From contig JABJKS010000094.1 in the NCBI GenBank assembly GCA_018660265.1, forward strand, positions 1 through 64,000: 64,000 nucleotides of DNA, given 5' to 3'. The first letter of the stretch is position 1. Each line of letters begins with the position of its first letter. Below are positions 16,109 through 24,296 of this stretch, in pieces. A program made the translations under genes and the position numbers. The notes beneath the pieces are model-generated. The model searched no databases. It worked only from the letters and a program-made list of their open reading frames with translations, and was not told the DNA's origin. The DNA comes from Rhodospirillaceae bacterium. Lineage in GTDB: Bacteria > Pseudomonadota > Alphaproteobacteria > GCA-2731375.

Positions 16109-17742
16109 ACGCGCCGCAAGGCCCATTTGATGACGCAACCCTCGTCTTGAGTGGTTGTGGACAGGACGATCTGCTGACTGCGACGCATACGCTCCCTTTG
16201 CCCTAGATAGACGCTGTCTGCCATCGAAATTTCGGCACCGCTGGCCCGAAACCGCCAACCCTGACCGTCAGCCATGCGCAATAAGACTGCGGAACCACCA
16301 TGCAGGGCAGAGGCTTGCACGTCCGGGTGCAAATGAAAACGTACCGCAGCAGCGCGCCCTGAAAGGTCCGTTCCTGCATTGCGGGTGCCCACGACTTCCA
16401 AACTATCCTCGCCTCGAATATCCTCTCCCGAAGCTCCAAGATATAGTCGCCGACGGTGTGAAAAGCCAAATCGTCTGCGATAACCATCATGATGCAGTTC
16501 TAGCCAGGTATTGCCCAACTCATCTTCATGGCGACGGCAATGAAGGCGCTCCGGTTCACTGCCAAATTCATCGTTTGCAAGAATTGGCCAGGCGTTGGCG
16601 TTTTCCAAATTCAGCGTTGAATGGGCGGCGGTAGCCCGCGCCGCTTCGTGCCAATCTCCGCTACGCTGGCGACCGCTGCCGCAATTGACGATCAAACGCC
16701 GTTTGCCGATCGACAGCTCAAACCCGGCGCCCCCTGAATGGGCAGCACGGCCCCATTTGCCCGCTGGCGGCGCGCCCGTGTCCGCCAAAAGAACGGCATC
16801 CTCTGCTACCATTCGTTGGTATCCGGATTGATTTGCACTCAACACCGGCTTGATGGTGACGTCAGCGCGGGTCAATGTCGCTTCGACGCAGTCATTGCTT
16901 TCCTCCATGCCACCGTTGAAGAGGGCCAGGCCGCCATCACCGTGACGCAACCCAGCCAACATTGGTGCCATGCGACGGATCGCGCTGTGCAGCCAATCAG
17001 GCACCAGCCGGCCTGACGCAGCAATGGCATCCCGCAACGCAATTAGTTGCCGCAAAGCCGTCATTAAATCCGAAGGGGCGCGGCCGACATGACCGCCGTC
17101 CTGGATGATTTGGCTGTCAATGAGGGTTTCGATATGCCGCAGCACCCTTTTCAGCGCGGCATCTTCTTCCGGCAGCGCAATGGCACCATAGGCTTGGCCC
17201 AGCAACGCCAGCAATTGATCGGTACCGGTTTGCGCATCACCGGCGGAGCGTTGTAGATGCTGCCATTGCAGGGCTATTGAGGCTAAATAGGCATCAACAA
17301 AACCAGCATCCGCATCCTGTAACAGGAACCGACCATGGCCCAGCCATGATATCATGCGCTGCCCCAGGACGCCTGGTGACCAGGTTATGGGATCAATTTC
17401 ACCGCAAAGGTCTATCCAGGAACGAACCAGCCGACGGGCGAAAGTAAGGGCTGTCTCGCCGCCTGATGCCTCAAAATGGCAAAGCCATGCAAACCCGTGT
17501 AATTCCGCCAACCATTCATGGTCGTCGGGACGTAATCGCCAGGGTGGCTGGTTCGGCGCGTTCGCTTCCCGTCCGGCAAACCGATAGCGACCGCGAAACA
17601 TCTCATCCGCTCGGCTTTGATCGCCGGGCCACGGGTGATGAGGCAGAAACGCCAATTGCTCAACCTGACGACGTTCCAGGGTCAGGCGATAAAGGCGGGT
17701 CCGGTAACCGGCATTCTTCAGCTTGACCCAGCCATCATTCAT
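16105..17742 (-). CDS. Heparinase II/III family protein
   Basis: The 545-residue protein has the alpha-toroid N-terminal half (tryptophan- and arginine-rich helices such as LHGFAWLCHFEAS and the RMISWLGHGRFLL segment) and a C-terminal beta-sheet half beginning SGYQRMVAEDAVLLADTG. It contains the AAHSTLNLE segment that includes the conserved family histidine. Alphaproteobacterial genomes often carry this protein between rsmB/rpe and purH; the substrate there is unknown and it need not act on heparin. I see no signal peptide. The stop overlaps rpiA by four bases, tail to tail. Confidence 0.85.
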   Translation of the reverse strand: MNDGWVKLKNAGYRTRLYRLTLERRQVEQLAFLPHHPWPGDQSRADEMFRGRYRFAGREANAPNQPPWRLRPDDHEWLAELHGFAWLCHFEASGGETALTFARRLVRSWIDLCGEIDPITWSPGVLGQRMISWLGHGRFLLQDADAGFVDAYLASIALQWQHLQRSAGDAQTGTDQLLALLGQAYGAIALPEEDAALKRVLRHIETLIDSQIIQDGGHVGRAPSDLMTALRQLIALRDAIAASGRLVPDWLHSAIRRMAPMLAGLRHGDGGLALFNGGMEESNDCVEATLTRADVTIKPVLSANQSGYQRMVAEDAVLLADTGAPPAGKWGRAAHSGGAGFELSIGKRRLIVNCGSGRQRSGDWHEAARATAAHSTLNLENANAWPILANDEFGSEPERLHCRRHEDELGNTWLELHHDGYRRRFGFSHRRRLYLGASGEDIRGEDSLEVVGTRNAGTDLSGRAAAVRFHLHPDVQASALHGGSAVLLRMADGQGWRFRASGAEISMADSVYLGQRERMRRSQQIVLSTTTQDEGCVIKWALRRV

Positions 17743-17765
17743 GTTGGCCTAACCTATCCTTGCTT

Positions 17766-18434
17766 CTAAGGCTTCGTCGTCCGCAAGGCCTTTATATTGG
17801 CCGCATATTGGTCTGCGCCGCCCTTAAACGTGGCAGAGCCCGCAACCAAAACATCCGCTCCTGCCGCTATGATCTCTGCTGCATTCTCCGCATTCACGCC
17901 GCCATCAACCTGTAAATCGATGGACCGCCCCGTCGCATCAATAAGGGCACGCAATTCTCGAATTTTCTGCAGTTGCCCCGCAATAAACGACTGCCCGCCA
18001 AAGCCCGGATTGACGCTCATTACCAGGACAAGGTCTAAATCGTCTAGCAAAGGCGTGACAGCAGAGACAGAGGTGCCTGGATTTATTGCCAAACCTGTTC
18101 GCACGCCTTGGTCCTTGATCAACTGAATTGTGCGGTGCAGATGGGCACCGGCCTCGGCATGGACCGTGATAATGTCCGCGCCGGCGGCGGCAAATTCGGG
18201 AATATAAGGATCAACAGGGCTGATCATCAGATGCACATCAAATGGCAGTTCGCTATGGGCGCGCAGGGCGGCGACGACTGCCGGTCCAATGGTCAGATTG
18301 GGCACGAAATGGCCGTCCATCACATCAATATGAATATAGTCTGCGCCAGCAGCGCTGACAGCGCGGATTTCCTCTCCCAGGGCAGCGAAATTAGCCGAGA
18401 GGATGGAAGGTGCGATGCGGGTTTTCTGTTGCAT
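17766..18434 (-). CDS. rpe: Ribulose-phosphate 3-epimerase
   Basis: Rpe converts ribulose 5-phosphate to xylulose 5-phosphate. The 222-residue barrel has [15 protein letters not shown], the metal-binding [21 protein letters not shown] and [11 protein letters not shown]. The C-terminal phosphate site reads [10 protein letters not shown] with VAGSATFKG. The ATG at 18434 ([10 protein letters not shown]) is the usual family start; 18458 is an alternative. It follows the rsmB gene after 46 bases and precedes the heparinase-like gene after 23, all on the same strand. Confidence 0.95.
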   Translation of the reverse strand: MQQKTRIAPSILSANFAALGEEIRAVSAAGADYIHIDVMDGHFVPNLTIGPAVVAALRAHSELPFDVHLMISPVDPYIPEFAAAGADIITVHAEAGAHLHRTIQLIKDQGVRTGLAINPGTSVSAVTPLLDDLDLVLVMSVNPGFGGQSFIAGQLQKIRELRALIDATGRSIDLQVDGGVNAENAAEIIAAGADVLVAGSATFKGGADQYAANIKALRTTKP

Positions 18435-18480
18435 AGTCGGTTGGTAGCAGGTTGCCATGGTGGCCGCAAGCGGGGAAGGT

Positions 18481-19782
18481 CTAAGCGTCCCGCACAAGGC
18501 GGCAGGCATAAAATCCATCCATTCCGCCTAGGTAATGAGGTAGGGTACGCATATCCCCAAGGGGTGTAATCAACTCCTCAAGACCAAATAGCTCATCAGC
18601 TGTAATTGGCCACCTGGATACTGATTTGCCTGATGCCAGTAACGCCTCAATGCGGTCTTCGCCCTCTTCCGGTTGCAGAGAACAGGTACAAAAAACGATT
18701 GTTCCGCCAGGTGCCAGCATTTCGACGGCAGCCGCCAGCATGCCATCTTGTACAAGAGCCATCTCCTTGGGCACCTTGGCGCTACGCAAGTGCCAAATAT
18801 CAGGATGCCTGCGAATGGTGCCTGTCGCACTGCATGGCGCATCCAGAAGGATGAAATCAAACGGTTTTTCCGGTCGCCAAGTCAAAATATCGGCGACGAC
18901 AGTCTCTGCCTGCAAGTTCAGGCGTTCCAAGTTGGCTTGCACCAACGTCATTCTATTCGGCTCGTTATCAACAGCTGTTACCTGCGCACCCAGCGCCGCC
19001 AATTGCGCGGTCTTACCCCCCGGTGCCGCACACAGGTCCAACACTGCCCGGCCTTCAAGCTCTTTGCCCAGCAAAGCGACAGGCAAAGCGGCTGCCGCAT
19101 CCTGGACCCACCATTCCCCCTCCGAAAATCCTGGCAATGTCTGGATTGCCCCGCCCGCCATACGGCGCATGCTGCCTGTCGGCAGCATTTCCCCCTGTAG
19201 AGCTTCCAGCCACGGTTCAGACTCGTTTTTGAATGTCAGATCCAGGGGTGGTTCCGACAACATGGTCTCCACCATTGTTTTTGTTGTTTCCGCGCCATAT
19301 GTCTTGGTCCAAGCCTGCCACAGCCATTTCGGGCAATTTAGCGCTGCTGCATCCTGATCTGCCAGTATGCCCGGCGCTTCACGTATCAAGCGCCGGGCAA
19401 CAGCATTCACGAGTCCGTTCAAATGGCGTCGGCGCGGGCCCATCAGGCGTACGGCACCATCAGCGATTGCATGTGCCGGTGTGCCCAGAAACATCGCCTG
19501 CGCGGCGGCAAGTCGCAGGGCATTTAGGGCTGGTTTTGCCGCTCTGTTTAAGGGTTTGTCCAAACAACGCGTAATGGCGTCATCGATTTGGCCCAGGCGG
19601 CGCAGCACGGTCATTGTCAGCAACCGGGCAAAGGCGCGGTCCCGTGGTTCCAATGCCGCCAGCCGACCACCTGCCTCCAACTCATCAGCCAGGGCCTGAT
19701 CCAACATCTGACCACGATCCAGTATCCGCCCCAAAAGGCGTGCCGCTGCGGCCCTCGATCGGTGCCCCGTATTGTCACTCAT
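18481..19782 (-). CDS. rsmB: RsmB-type 16S rRNA (cytosine-5) methyltransferase
   Basis: The 433-residue protein joins an N-terminal NusB-like RNA-binding domain ([18 protein letters not shown] to about residue 150) to a SAM-dependent methyltransferase. Motifs include [18 protein letters not shown], the [16 protein letters not shown] loop and [12 protein letters not shown], which hold the two cysteines used by m5C methyltransferases. It probably methylates C967 of 16S rRNA; the assignment to that exact position is by family. The neighbour on the other side, a DUF1674 gene read divergently, is a recurrent alphaproteobacterial partner. Confidence 0.9.
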   Translation of the reverse strand: MSDNTGHRSRAAAARLLGRILDRGQMLDQALADELEAGGRLAALEPRDRAFARLLTMTVLRRLGQIDDAITRCLDKPLNRAAKPALNALRLAAAQAMFLGTPAHAIADGAVRLMGPRRRHLNGLVNAVARRLIREAPGILADQDAAALNCPKWLWQAWTKTYGAETTKTMVETMLSEPPLDLTFKNESEPWLEALQGEMLPTGSMRRMAGGAIQTLPGFSEGEWWVQDAAAALPVALLGKELEGRAVLDLCAAPGGKTAQLAALGAQVTAVDNEPNRMTLVQANLERLNLQAETVVADILTWRPEKPFDFILLDAPCSATGTIRRHPDIWHLRSAKVPKEMALVQDGMLAAAVEMLAPGGTIVFCTCSLQPEEGEDRIEALLASGKSVSRWPITADELFGLEELITPLGDMRTLPHYLGGMDGFYACRLVRDA

Positions 19783-19901
19783 GGATATTATTACTCATCT
19801 AGGGGTCTTTCTGCCAGCTGGCGTCCATCGCCCGAGGCTGCTACGTTCAATTTCTATGGACATGTAGCACAGTAATGGAACCTGTGTAGGAGACAGATTT
19901 G

Positions 19902-20078
19902 ATGCCAACGAAAATACCGGATACGGCACAATCGGACAAAGACGCCATCGAGCAGGCGTCAGACAAAGATGTGCCGAAAAAAACCCCCAAAAGTGTCAAG
20001 GAAGTGGGTGGCCCAAAGGGGCTTGAACCCACGCGCTATGGCGATTGGGAGCGCAAGGGCATCGTTTCCGACTTCTAG
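19902..20078 (+). CDS. DUF1674 protein, succinate dehydrogenase assembly factor 4-like
   Basis: This 58-residue gene was found by reading the gap after rsmB. The ATG at 19902 has AGGAGA eight bases upstream. The N-terminal half is charged and probably disordered; the C-terminus GGPKGLEPTRYGDWERKGIVSDF is the DUF1674/SdhAF4 signature. In mitochondria SDHAF4 binds flavinylated SdhA and protects it before complex II assembly; the bacterial homologues are presumed similar. It is divergent from rsmB and convergent with the SDR gene, with a perfect long hairpin in the 124-base gap that follows. Confidence 0.9.
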   Translation: MPTKIPDTAQSDKDAIEQASDKDVPKKTPKSVKEVGGPKGLEPTRYGDWERKGIVSDF

Positions 20079-20143
20079 TGGTCCGATTCTAACGGATGGT
20101 TCCCAGCCGCTAGGATCGAAAGACTACGAGACTCTTAAGAATC

Positions 20144-20189
20144 GTGGTGCGAGAGAAACAGAAAGACTCTTCTGTTTCTCTCGCACCAC
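20144..20189. repeat. Perfect 20-bp inverted repeat with 6-base loop
   Basis: GTGGTGCGAGAGAAACAGAA at 20144-20163 is followed by AGACTC and then its exact reverse complement at 20170-20189. It sits between the ends of two convergent genes (the SdhAF4-like gene and an SDR). It could act as a bidirectional terminator, but neither side has a T-run. The stem is longer and more perfect than a normal terminator. Confidence 0.9.
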
Positions 20190-20202
20190 CAGGAACCCTA
20201 CA

Positions 20203-20991
20203 TCAAACGACCGGGGATAGCCCCCCATCCACGTTGATCGCCGTTCCAGTGATGTACGACCCCGCGTCGGAAGCCAGGAAACAGGCCATATTGGCAAATT
20301 CTTCCGCCGTGCCCAACCGGCCCATTGGAACGCCACGTTCCTTTGCCATGCCGGTAAGGAAATCATCCATGGGCATATCAGATGACAACGCCTCGTGACG
20401 ACGCACCCATTGTCCGCTTTCGATGATACCTGTGCATAGAGCATTTACCAGTACGTTATGCGCTGCGCCCTCGCCGGCCAGAACCTTGGTCAACGCCATA
20501 CCTGCCGCCCTGGTTACCGCAGTCGGCGCGCTGCCGCCACGGGGTGCTTTGGCCGCTGTGTTAAGGACATTGATAATTCGCCCCCAATGCCGCTCTTTCA
20601 TGCCCGGCAGCGCCAGACGACACAGGCGAACCGCCGCCATCAATTTCAGGTCGATGTCGAATTGCCAGGTTTCATCGGTAACCTCCTCGAATTTGCCAGT
20701 TTGCGACGTGCCTGCGTTATTGACCAGGACGTCGATTTGTCCGAAATCGGCCACAACCTTGGCAAATAGGTCGGAAACCTGCTGGGCGTCGCTGACATCT
20801 GCCGAATAGGCCATAATCCGTTGTCCGGTTGCTTGGGCGATTTCGTCTCTGGTTTCTGCCAACAACTCCATGCGCCGGGCCGCGATGGCAACATCCGCGC
20901 CTGCCTGTGCAAAACCCAGCGCCATGGCTTTGCCCAGGCCTTCACTGCCGCCGGTGATGAGCGCAAACCGCCCTTTCATGTTGATTTCCAT
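20203..20991 (-). CDS. Atypical short-chain dehydrogenase/reductase-like protein lacking the catalytic triad
   Basis: The 262-residue protein has the Rossmann cofactor motif TGGSEGLGKAMA, the NNAGTS motif and the C-terminal GTAINVDGGL, all typical of classical SDRs. The active-site segment instead reads NVLNTAAKAPRGG and SAPTAVTRAAGMALTK. The usual Ser is missing, and in YxxxK the Tyr is Thr and the Lys is Arg. A clade of SDR-like proteins with a similar PTxVxRAAG segment exists, so this is probably inherited rather than decay. Function may be binding or a different chemistry. The ATG at 20991 has GGGAGGA just upstream. It is convergent with the SdhAF4-like gene. Confidence 0.85.
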   Translation of the reverse strand: MEINMKGRFALITGGSEGLGKAMALGFAQAGADVAIAARRMELLAETRDEIAQATGQRIMAYSADVSDAQQVSDLFAKVVADFGQIDVLVNNAGTSQTGKFEEVTDETWQFDIDLKLMAAVRLCRLALPGMKERHWGRIINVLNTAAKAPRGGSAPTAVTRAAGMALTKVLAGEGAAHNVLVNALCTGIIESGQWVRRHEALSSDMPMDDFLTGMAKERGVPMGRLGTAEEFANMACFLASDAGSYITGTAINVDGGLSPVV

Positions 20992-21183
20992 GCTGTCCTC
21001 CCAATTTTTCAAAAATTCTCAGCCCACATCTTATCCCTATGGTACCCGCTTAGAAGCCATGAATTGCGGTTCTTATGCCTTCTTTAGCAATTTTTCCCCA
21101 TTTTGGTGGTGTGGCAGTCGCATTGACAGCCTGGACGTCCTATACAGGGACATCAAAAATTCTTGCAAAGGCGGAGATGCCGC

Positions 21184-22539
21184 ATGAGCCAACTATCGGC
21201 CGAGACGGCCAACGACCTGGACATTTTGTCGGACCTTGTTGCCAAGGCAAAGAAAGCCGGTGCCGACGCCGCTGATGCGGTGATGTTCGAAAGCGCCTCG
21301 CTGGAGGTAAGCTATCGCCTGGGCAAGCGAGAAGATTTGGAACGGTCGGAGAGCAAGGACCTTGGTCTGCGCGTCTTCAAAGGCCAGAAACAGGCCATCG
21401 TTTCATCTACAGATATGACAACCAGCAGCCTGGACGAATTGCTTGAACGGGGTTTGGCCATGGCAACGGCAATGCCCGAGGACCCCTATTGCGGTTTGGC
21501 CGACCCTGATCGATTGTGCAAAGATATCCCAGATTTGGACCTTTATGATGCCATAGAACCCACGCCGGAGGCCTTGTACGAAATGGCAGCGGAAGCGGAA
21601 ACAGCCGCTCTTGCCGTTGCAGGCGTCAGCAACTCCGAAAGTGCCGGTGCCGGTTGGGGCAGCAATCGCATTGCCTTAATCACATCCACAGGCTTCGCGG
21701 GTGGCTATGCCACATCGTCACATTCTTTGTTCGCATCGGTCATTGCGGGGGAGGGCACCGGCATGGAGCGGGACTATGATTTCACGTCCGCACATCATGG
21801 CGGTGATTTATCTGCCGCTGCAGGCGTTGGTACATCGGCCGGTGAACGGGCCGTCCGCCGCCTCAATCCAAGCAAAGTTGAAAGCCAGCAGGTGCCGGTG
21901 GTTTTTGACCCCCGGGTCTCCAACTCCATGTTGGGGCATTTTGTTGGTGGTATCAACGGCGCAGCGGTTGCCCGCGGCACATCGTTCTTAAAGGATCGTC
22001 TCGGCAAAAACGTGTTTGCACCCGGCATCACCATTGTTGATGAGCCACATCGAAAGCGGGGCCTGGGCTCCAAACCGTTCGATGGTGAAGGTGTGGTGAA
22101 TAAAAAATGGCTGTTGGCGGATAAGGGGGAATTGGCGACCTGGATCATGGATAGCGCATCCGCCCGTCAGCTTGGTTTGGCCACGACCGGTCATGCCAGC
22201 CGGGGTACATCAGGCCCGCCATCACCAAGCACAACGAATTTGTACATGCAGCCCGGGACATGTAGCCGCGATGAGTTGTTGGCCGATATCCCCTCCGGTC
22301 TTTACATCACCGAGCTGATTGGCTTTGGCGTCAACGGTGTGACCGGTGATTACAGCCGTGGTGCTTCCGGTTTCTGGATTGAAAATGGTGTGCTGGCCCA
22401 CCCGGTGTCGGAACTAACCATTGCCGGTAATTTGAAGGATATGTTCCTGGAAATGACCCCTGCCGATGATTTGATCTTCCGCTATGGTTCCAACGCGCCA
22501 ACCTTACGCATTGATGGTTTAATGGTGGCCGGGACGTGA
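21184..22539 (+). CDS. pmbA: TldD/PmbA family protein, PmbA (TldE) subunit
   Basis: The TldD/TldE protease removes leader peptides from modified peptides and degrades unfolded peptides; TldD carries the zinc HExxH and TldE/PmbA does not. This 451-residue protein lacks HExxH and has PmbA-type features: SASLEVSYRLGKREDLERSESKDLGLRVF, the STDMTTSSLDELLERGLAMA block and the end region VSELTIAGNLKDMFLEM. No tldD lies in the window. The ATG at 21184 has GGAG close upstream. The stop overlaps the GTG start of the next gene. Confidence 0.92.
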   Translation: MSQLSAETANDLDILSDLVAKAKKAGADAADAVMFESASLEVSYRLGKREDLERSESKDLGLRVFKGQKQAIVSSTDMTTSSLDELLERGLAMATAMPEDPYCGLADPDRLCKDIPDLDLYDAIEPTPEALYEMAAEAETAALAVAGVSNSESAGAGWGSNRIALITSTGFAGGYATSSHSLFASVIAGEGTGMERDYDFTSAHHGGDLSAAAGVGTSAGERAVRRLNPSKVESQQVPVVFDPRVSNSMLGHFVGGINGAAVARGTSFLKDRLGKNVFAPGITIVDEPHRKRGLGSKPFDGEGVVNKKWLLADKGELATWIMDSASARQLGLATTGHASRGTSGPPSPSTTNLYMQPGTCSRDELLADIPSGLYITELIGFGVNGVTGDYSRGASGFWIENGVLAHPVSELTIAGNLKDMFLEMTPADDLIFRYGSNAPTLRIDGLMVAGT

Positions 22540-23342
22540 GCCAACTGGATCAGGACTATGCGTTATTGCTGGAAACCGTCCGCGAGGGCGGTGCCCTGGC
22601 GTTGAGCTATTTTCATGACGGCGTGAAGCATTGGCAAAAGGGCCCGGATGATCCGGTATCCGAAGCTGACCATGCGGTGGATGATTTGCTGCGGGAAAAA
22701 TTGTTGGCAGCGCGGCCTGACTATGGCTGGCTTTCTGAGGAGACCGAGGACGATACCAAACGCCTTGATTGCCGTAATGTCTGGGTCGTGGATCCCATAG
22801 ACGGCACCCGTGCCTTTATCCAACAGCGCGAGGAATTTACTGTTTGCGCTGCTCTGGTGTGCGATGGGCGGCCCCTGGCAGGTGCGGTCTACAATCCGGC
22901 GACCGAGGAATTCTACGAGGCGGTATTGGGTGGCGGTGCGCGGTTGAACGGCAAGCCCATTCAGGTTAGCACCGCATCGAATTTTGAAGGGTCACGTTTA
23001 TTGACGGGACGACATATCTTCAAGAATGCCCGCGCTGATGAAAAGCCGAAAGATGTGACGATCCATATGGTCAATTCGATTGCCTACAGAATGTGCCTGG
23101 CGGCCGAGGGCCGTTACGATGCCTGTATTTCTCTGTCGGGCAAGTGCGACTGGGATATCGCAGCGGCTGAATTGATCTTGGCGGAAGCCGGTGGCGTCAA
23201 CACCAATTCAATTGGCGAAAGCTTTCAATACAACCGGCCCGATACCCGGCATAGATCGGTGATCAGCGCTGGACCGCCCATGCACGCCCATATTCTGCAA
23301 TTCCTGGAAACAATAGATCGGCCTCCTGGCGCTACATGGTAG
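22536..23342 (+). CDS. Inositol monophosphatase family phosphatase (CysQ-like)
   Basis: The 268-residue protein has the lithium-sensitive phosphatase metal motifs: SEADHAVDD, LSEETEDD (EE metal ligands), WVVDPIDGTRAFI and CDWDIAAAELILAEAGG. Candidates for substrate are inositol phosphates or 3'-phosphoadenosine 5'-phosphate (CysQ role); sequence alone does not decide. It starts at GTG in a GTGA overlap with pmbA, so the two are coupled, a common pairing in alphaproteobacteria. Confidence 0.9.
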   Translation: MSQLDQDYALLLETVREGGALALSYFHDGVKHWQKGPDDPVSEADHAVDDLLREKLLAARPDYGWLSEETEDDTKRLDCRNVWVVDPIDGTRAFIQQREEFTVCAALVCDGRPLAGAVYNPATEEFYEAVLGGGARLNGKPIQVSTASNFEGSRLLTGRHIFKNARADEKPKDVTIHMVNSIAYRMCLAAEGRYDACISLSGKCDWDIAAAELILAEAGGVNTNSIGESFQYNRPDTRHRSVISAGPPMHAHILQFLETIDRPPGATW

Positions 23343-23379
23343 ACGCGATCTCGGGGACCGCTTGCGGCGGCGGATACGT

Positions 23380-24273
23380 CTATTGATAGTCAATCGGCGT
23401 GACGTATTTACCGCTCTCGTGCGCATCCCAATACATCTGGCGCAGTCGAAGTGCCAAGGGGCCGGGGCTGCCGTCACCGACGGGGACATTATCCAGGCGG
23501 GATACGGGCATCACACCGCCTGCGGTGCTGGAGATGAAGATCTCGTCCGCCTGACGTAATTCATCTTCTGCTAAAATGCCCACGTCGATCTTCACATTCA
23601 GTGTTTCCGCCAGTTCGATTACTGTCTTGCGCGTGATGCCCTGCAATACGCCACTGGCCGGCGTAACCAATCGCCCGCCAATGCTGGCAAACAGGTTAAA
23701 GCCGGGACCTTCCGTTAAATTGCCTTGGCCATCGGTCAGGACAGCTGTTTCCCCGCCGCGTTCAAAGGCTTCAAACAGGCCTTGCACCATATCGCCCCAG
23801 TGAAAGTTTTTCACAGTCGGGTCAACGGACTCAGGCGAAATGCGTGGCACGCTGCTGATGGTTAGATGGGTGCCTTGTTCCTGCTTCTCCCATGGTGCGA
23901 TCCAGACGTAGGGAATGGACAGGGCATAGAAACGGTTTTCACATTCCCGGGGATCGCGACTGCCCACAGGCGGCGTCCCCCTGGTCAAGATCATTTCCAC
24001 ATAAGACTCCCGTAGGCCTGACCGCCTGACACATTCGGTCAGTATGCTAGCGACTTCGGCCCGGTCATGGGGAGAGTGCATATGCAGCTTCTCGATGCTG
24101 CGAAAGAACCGATCCAGATGGTCTTCAAGGCGGAAAAAACCGCCCCGCCAAACCGCGACCACGTCGTAAGTCACATCGGAGCGTAAAAACCCCCAATCCG
24201 TGATCGGTATCCGCGCCTCGGCAATGGGCAGGTATTCACCTTCGATAAAGGCGATGCCGTCGGATTGCTTCAT
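23380..24273 (-). CDS. Class IV (fold type IV) PLP aminotransferase
   Basis: The 297-residue protein belongs to the branched-chain/D-amino acid aminotransferase group. It has FIEGEYLPIAEARIPITDWGFLRSD at the start, the PLP lysine as Lys155 in TVKNFHWGDMVQ, and LTEGPGFNLFA with the Glu that contacts the pyridine nitrogen. The KNFHWGD form recalls BCAT-like and (R)-selective amine transaminases rather than D-Ala aminotransferase; that is an inference. The ATG at 24273 follows from family length. Only 23 bases separate it from the molybdopterin oxidoreductase upstream, so they are probably one operon. Confidence 0.88.
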   Translation of the reverse strand: MKQSDGIAFIEGEYLPIAEARIPITDWGFLRSDVTYDVVAVWRGGFFRLEDHLDRFFRSIEKLHMHSPHDRAEVASILTECVRRSGLRESYVEMILTRGTPPVGSRDPRECENRFYALSIPYVWIAPWEKQEQGTHLTISSVPRISPESVDPTVKNFHWGDMVQGLFEAFERGGETAVLTDGQGNLTEGPGFNLFASIGGRLVTPASGVLQGITRKTVIELAETLNVKIDVGILAEDELRQADEIFISSTAGGVMPVSRLDNVPVGDGSPGPLALRLRQMYWDAHESGKYVTPIDYQ

Positions 24274-24296
24274 GATCGTCCCGCCTATCTGCTTCT

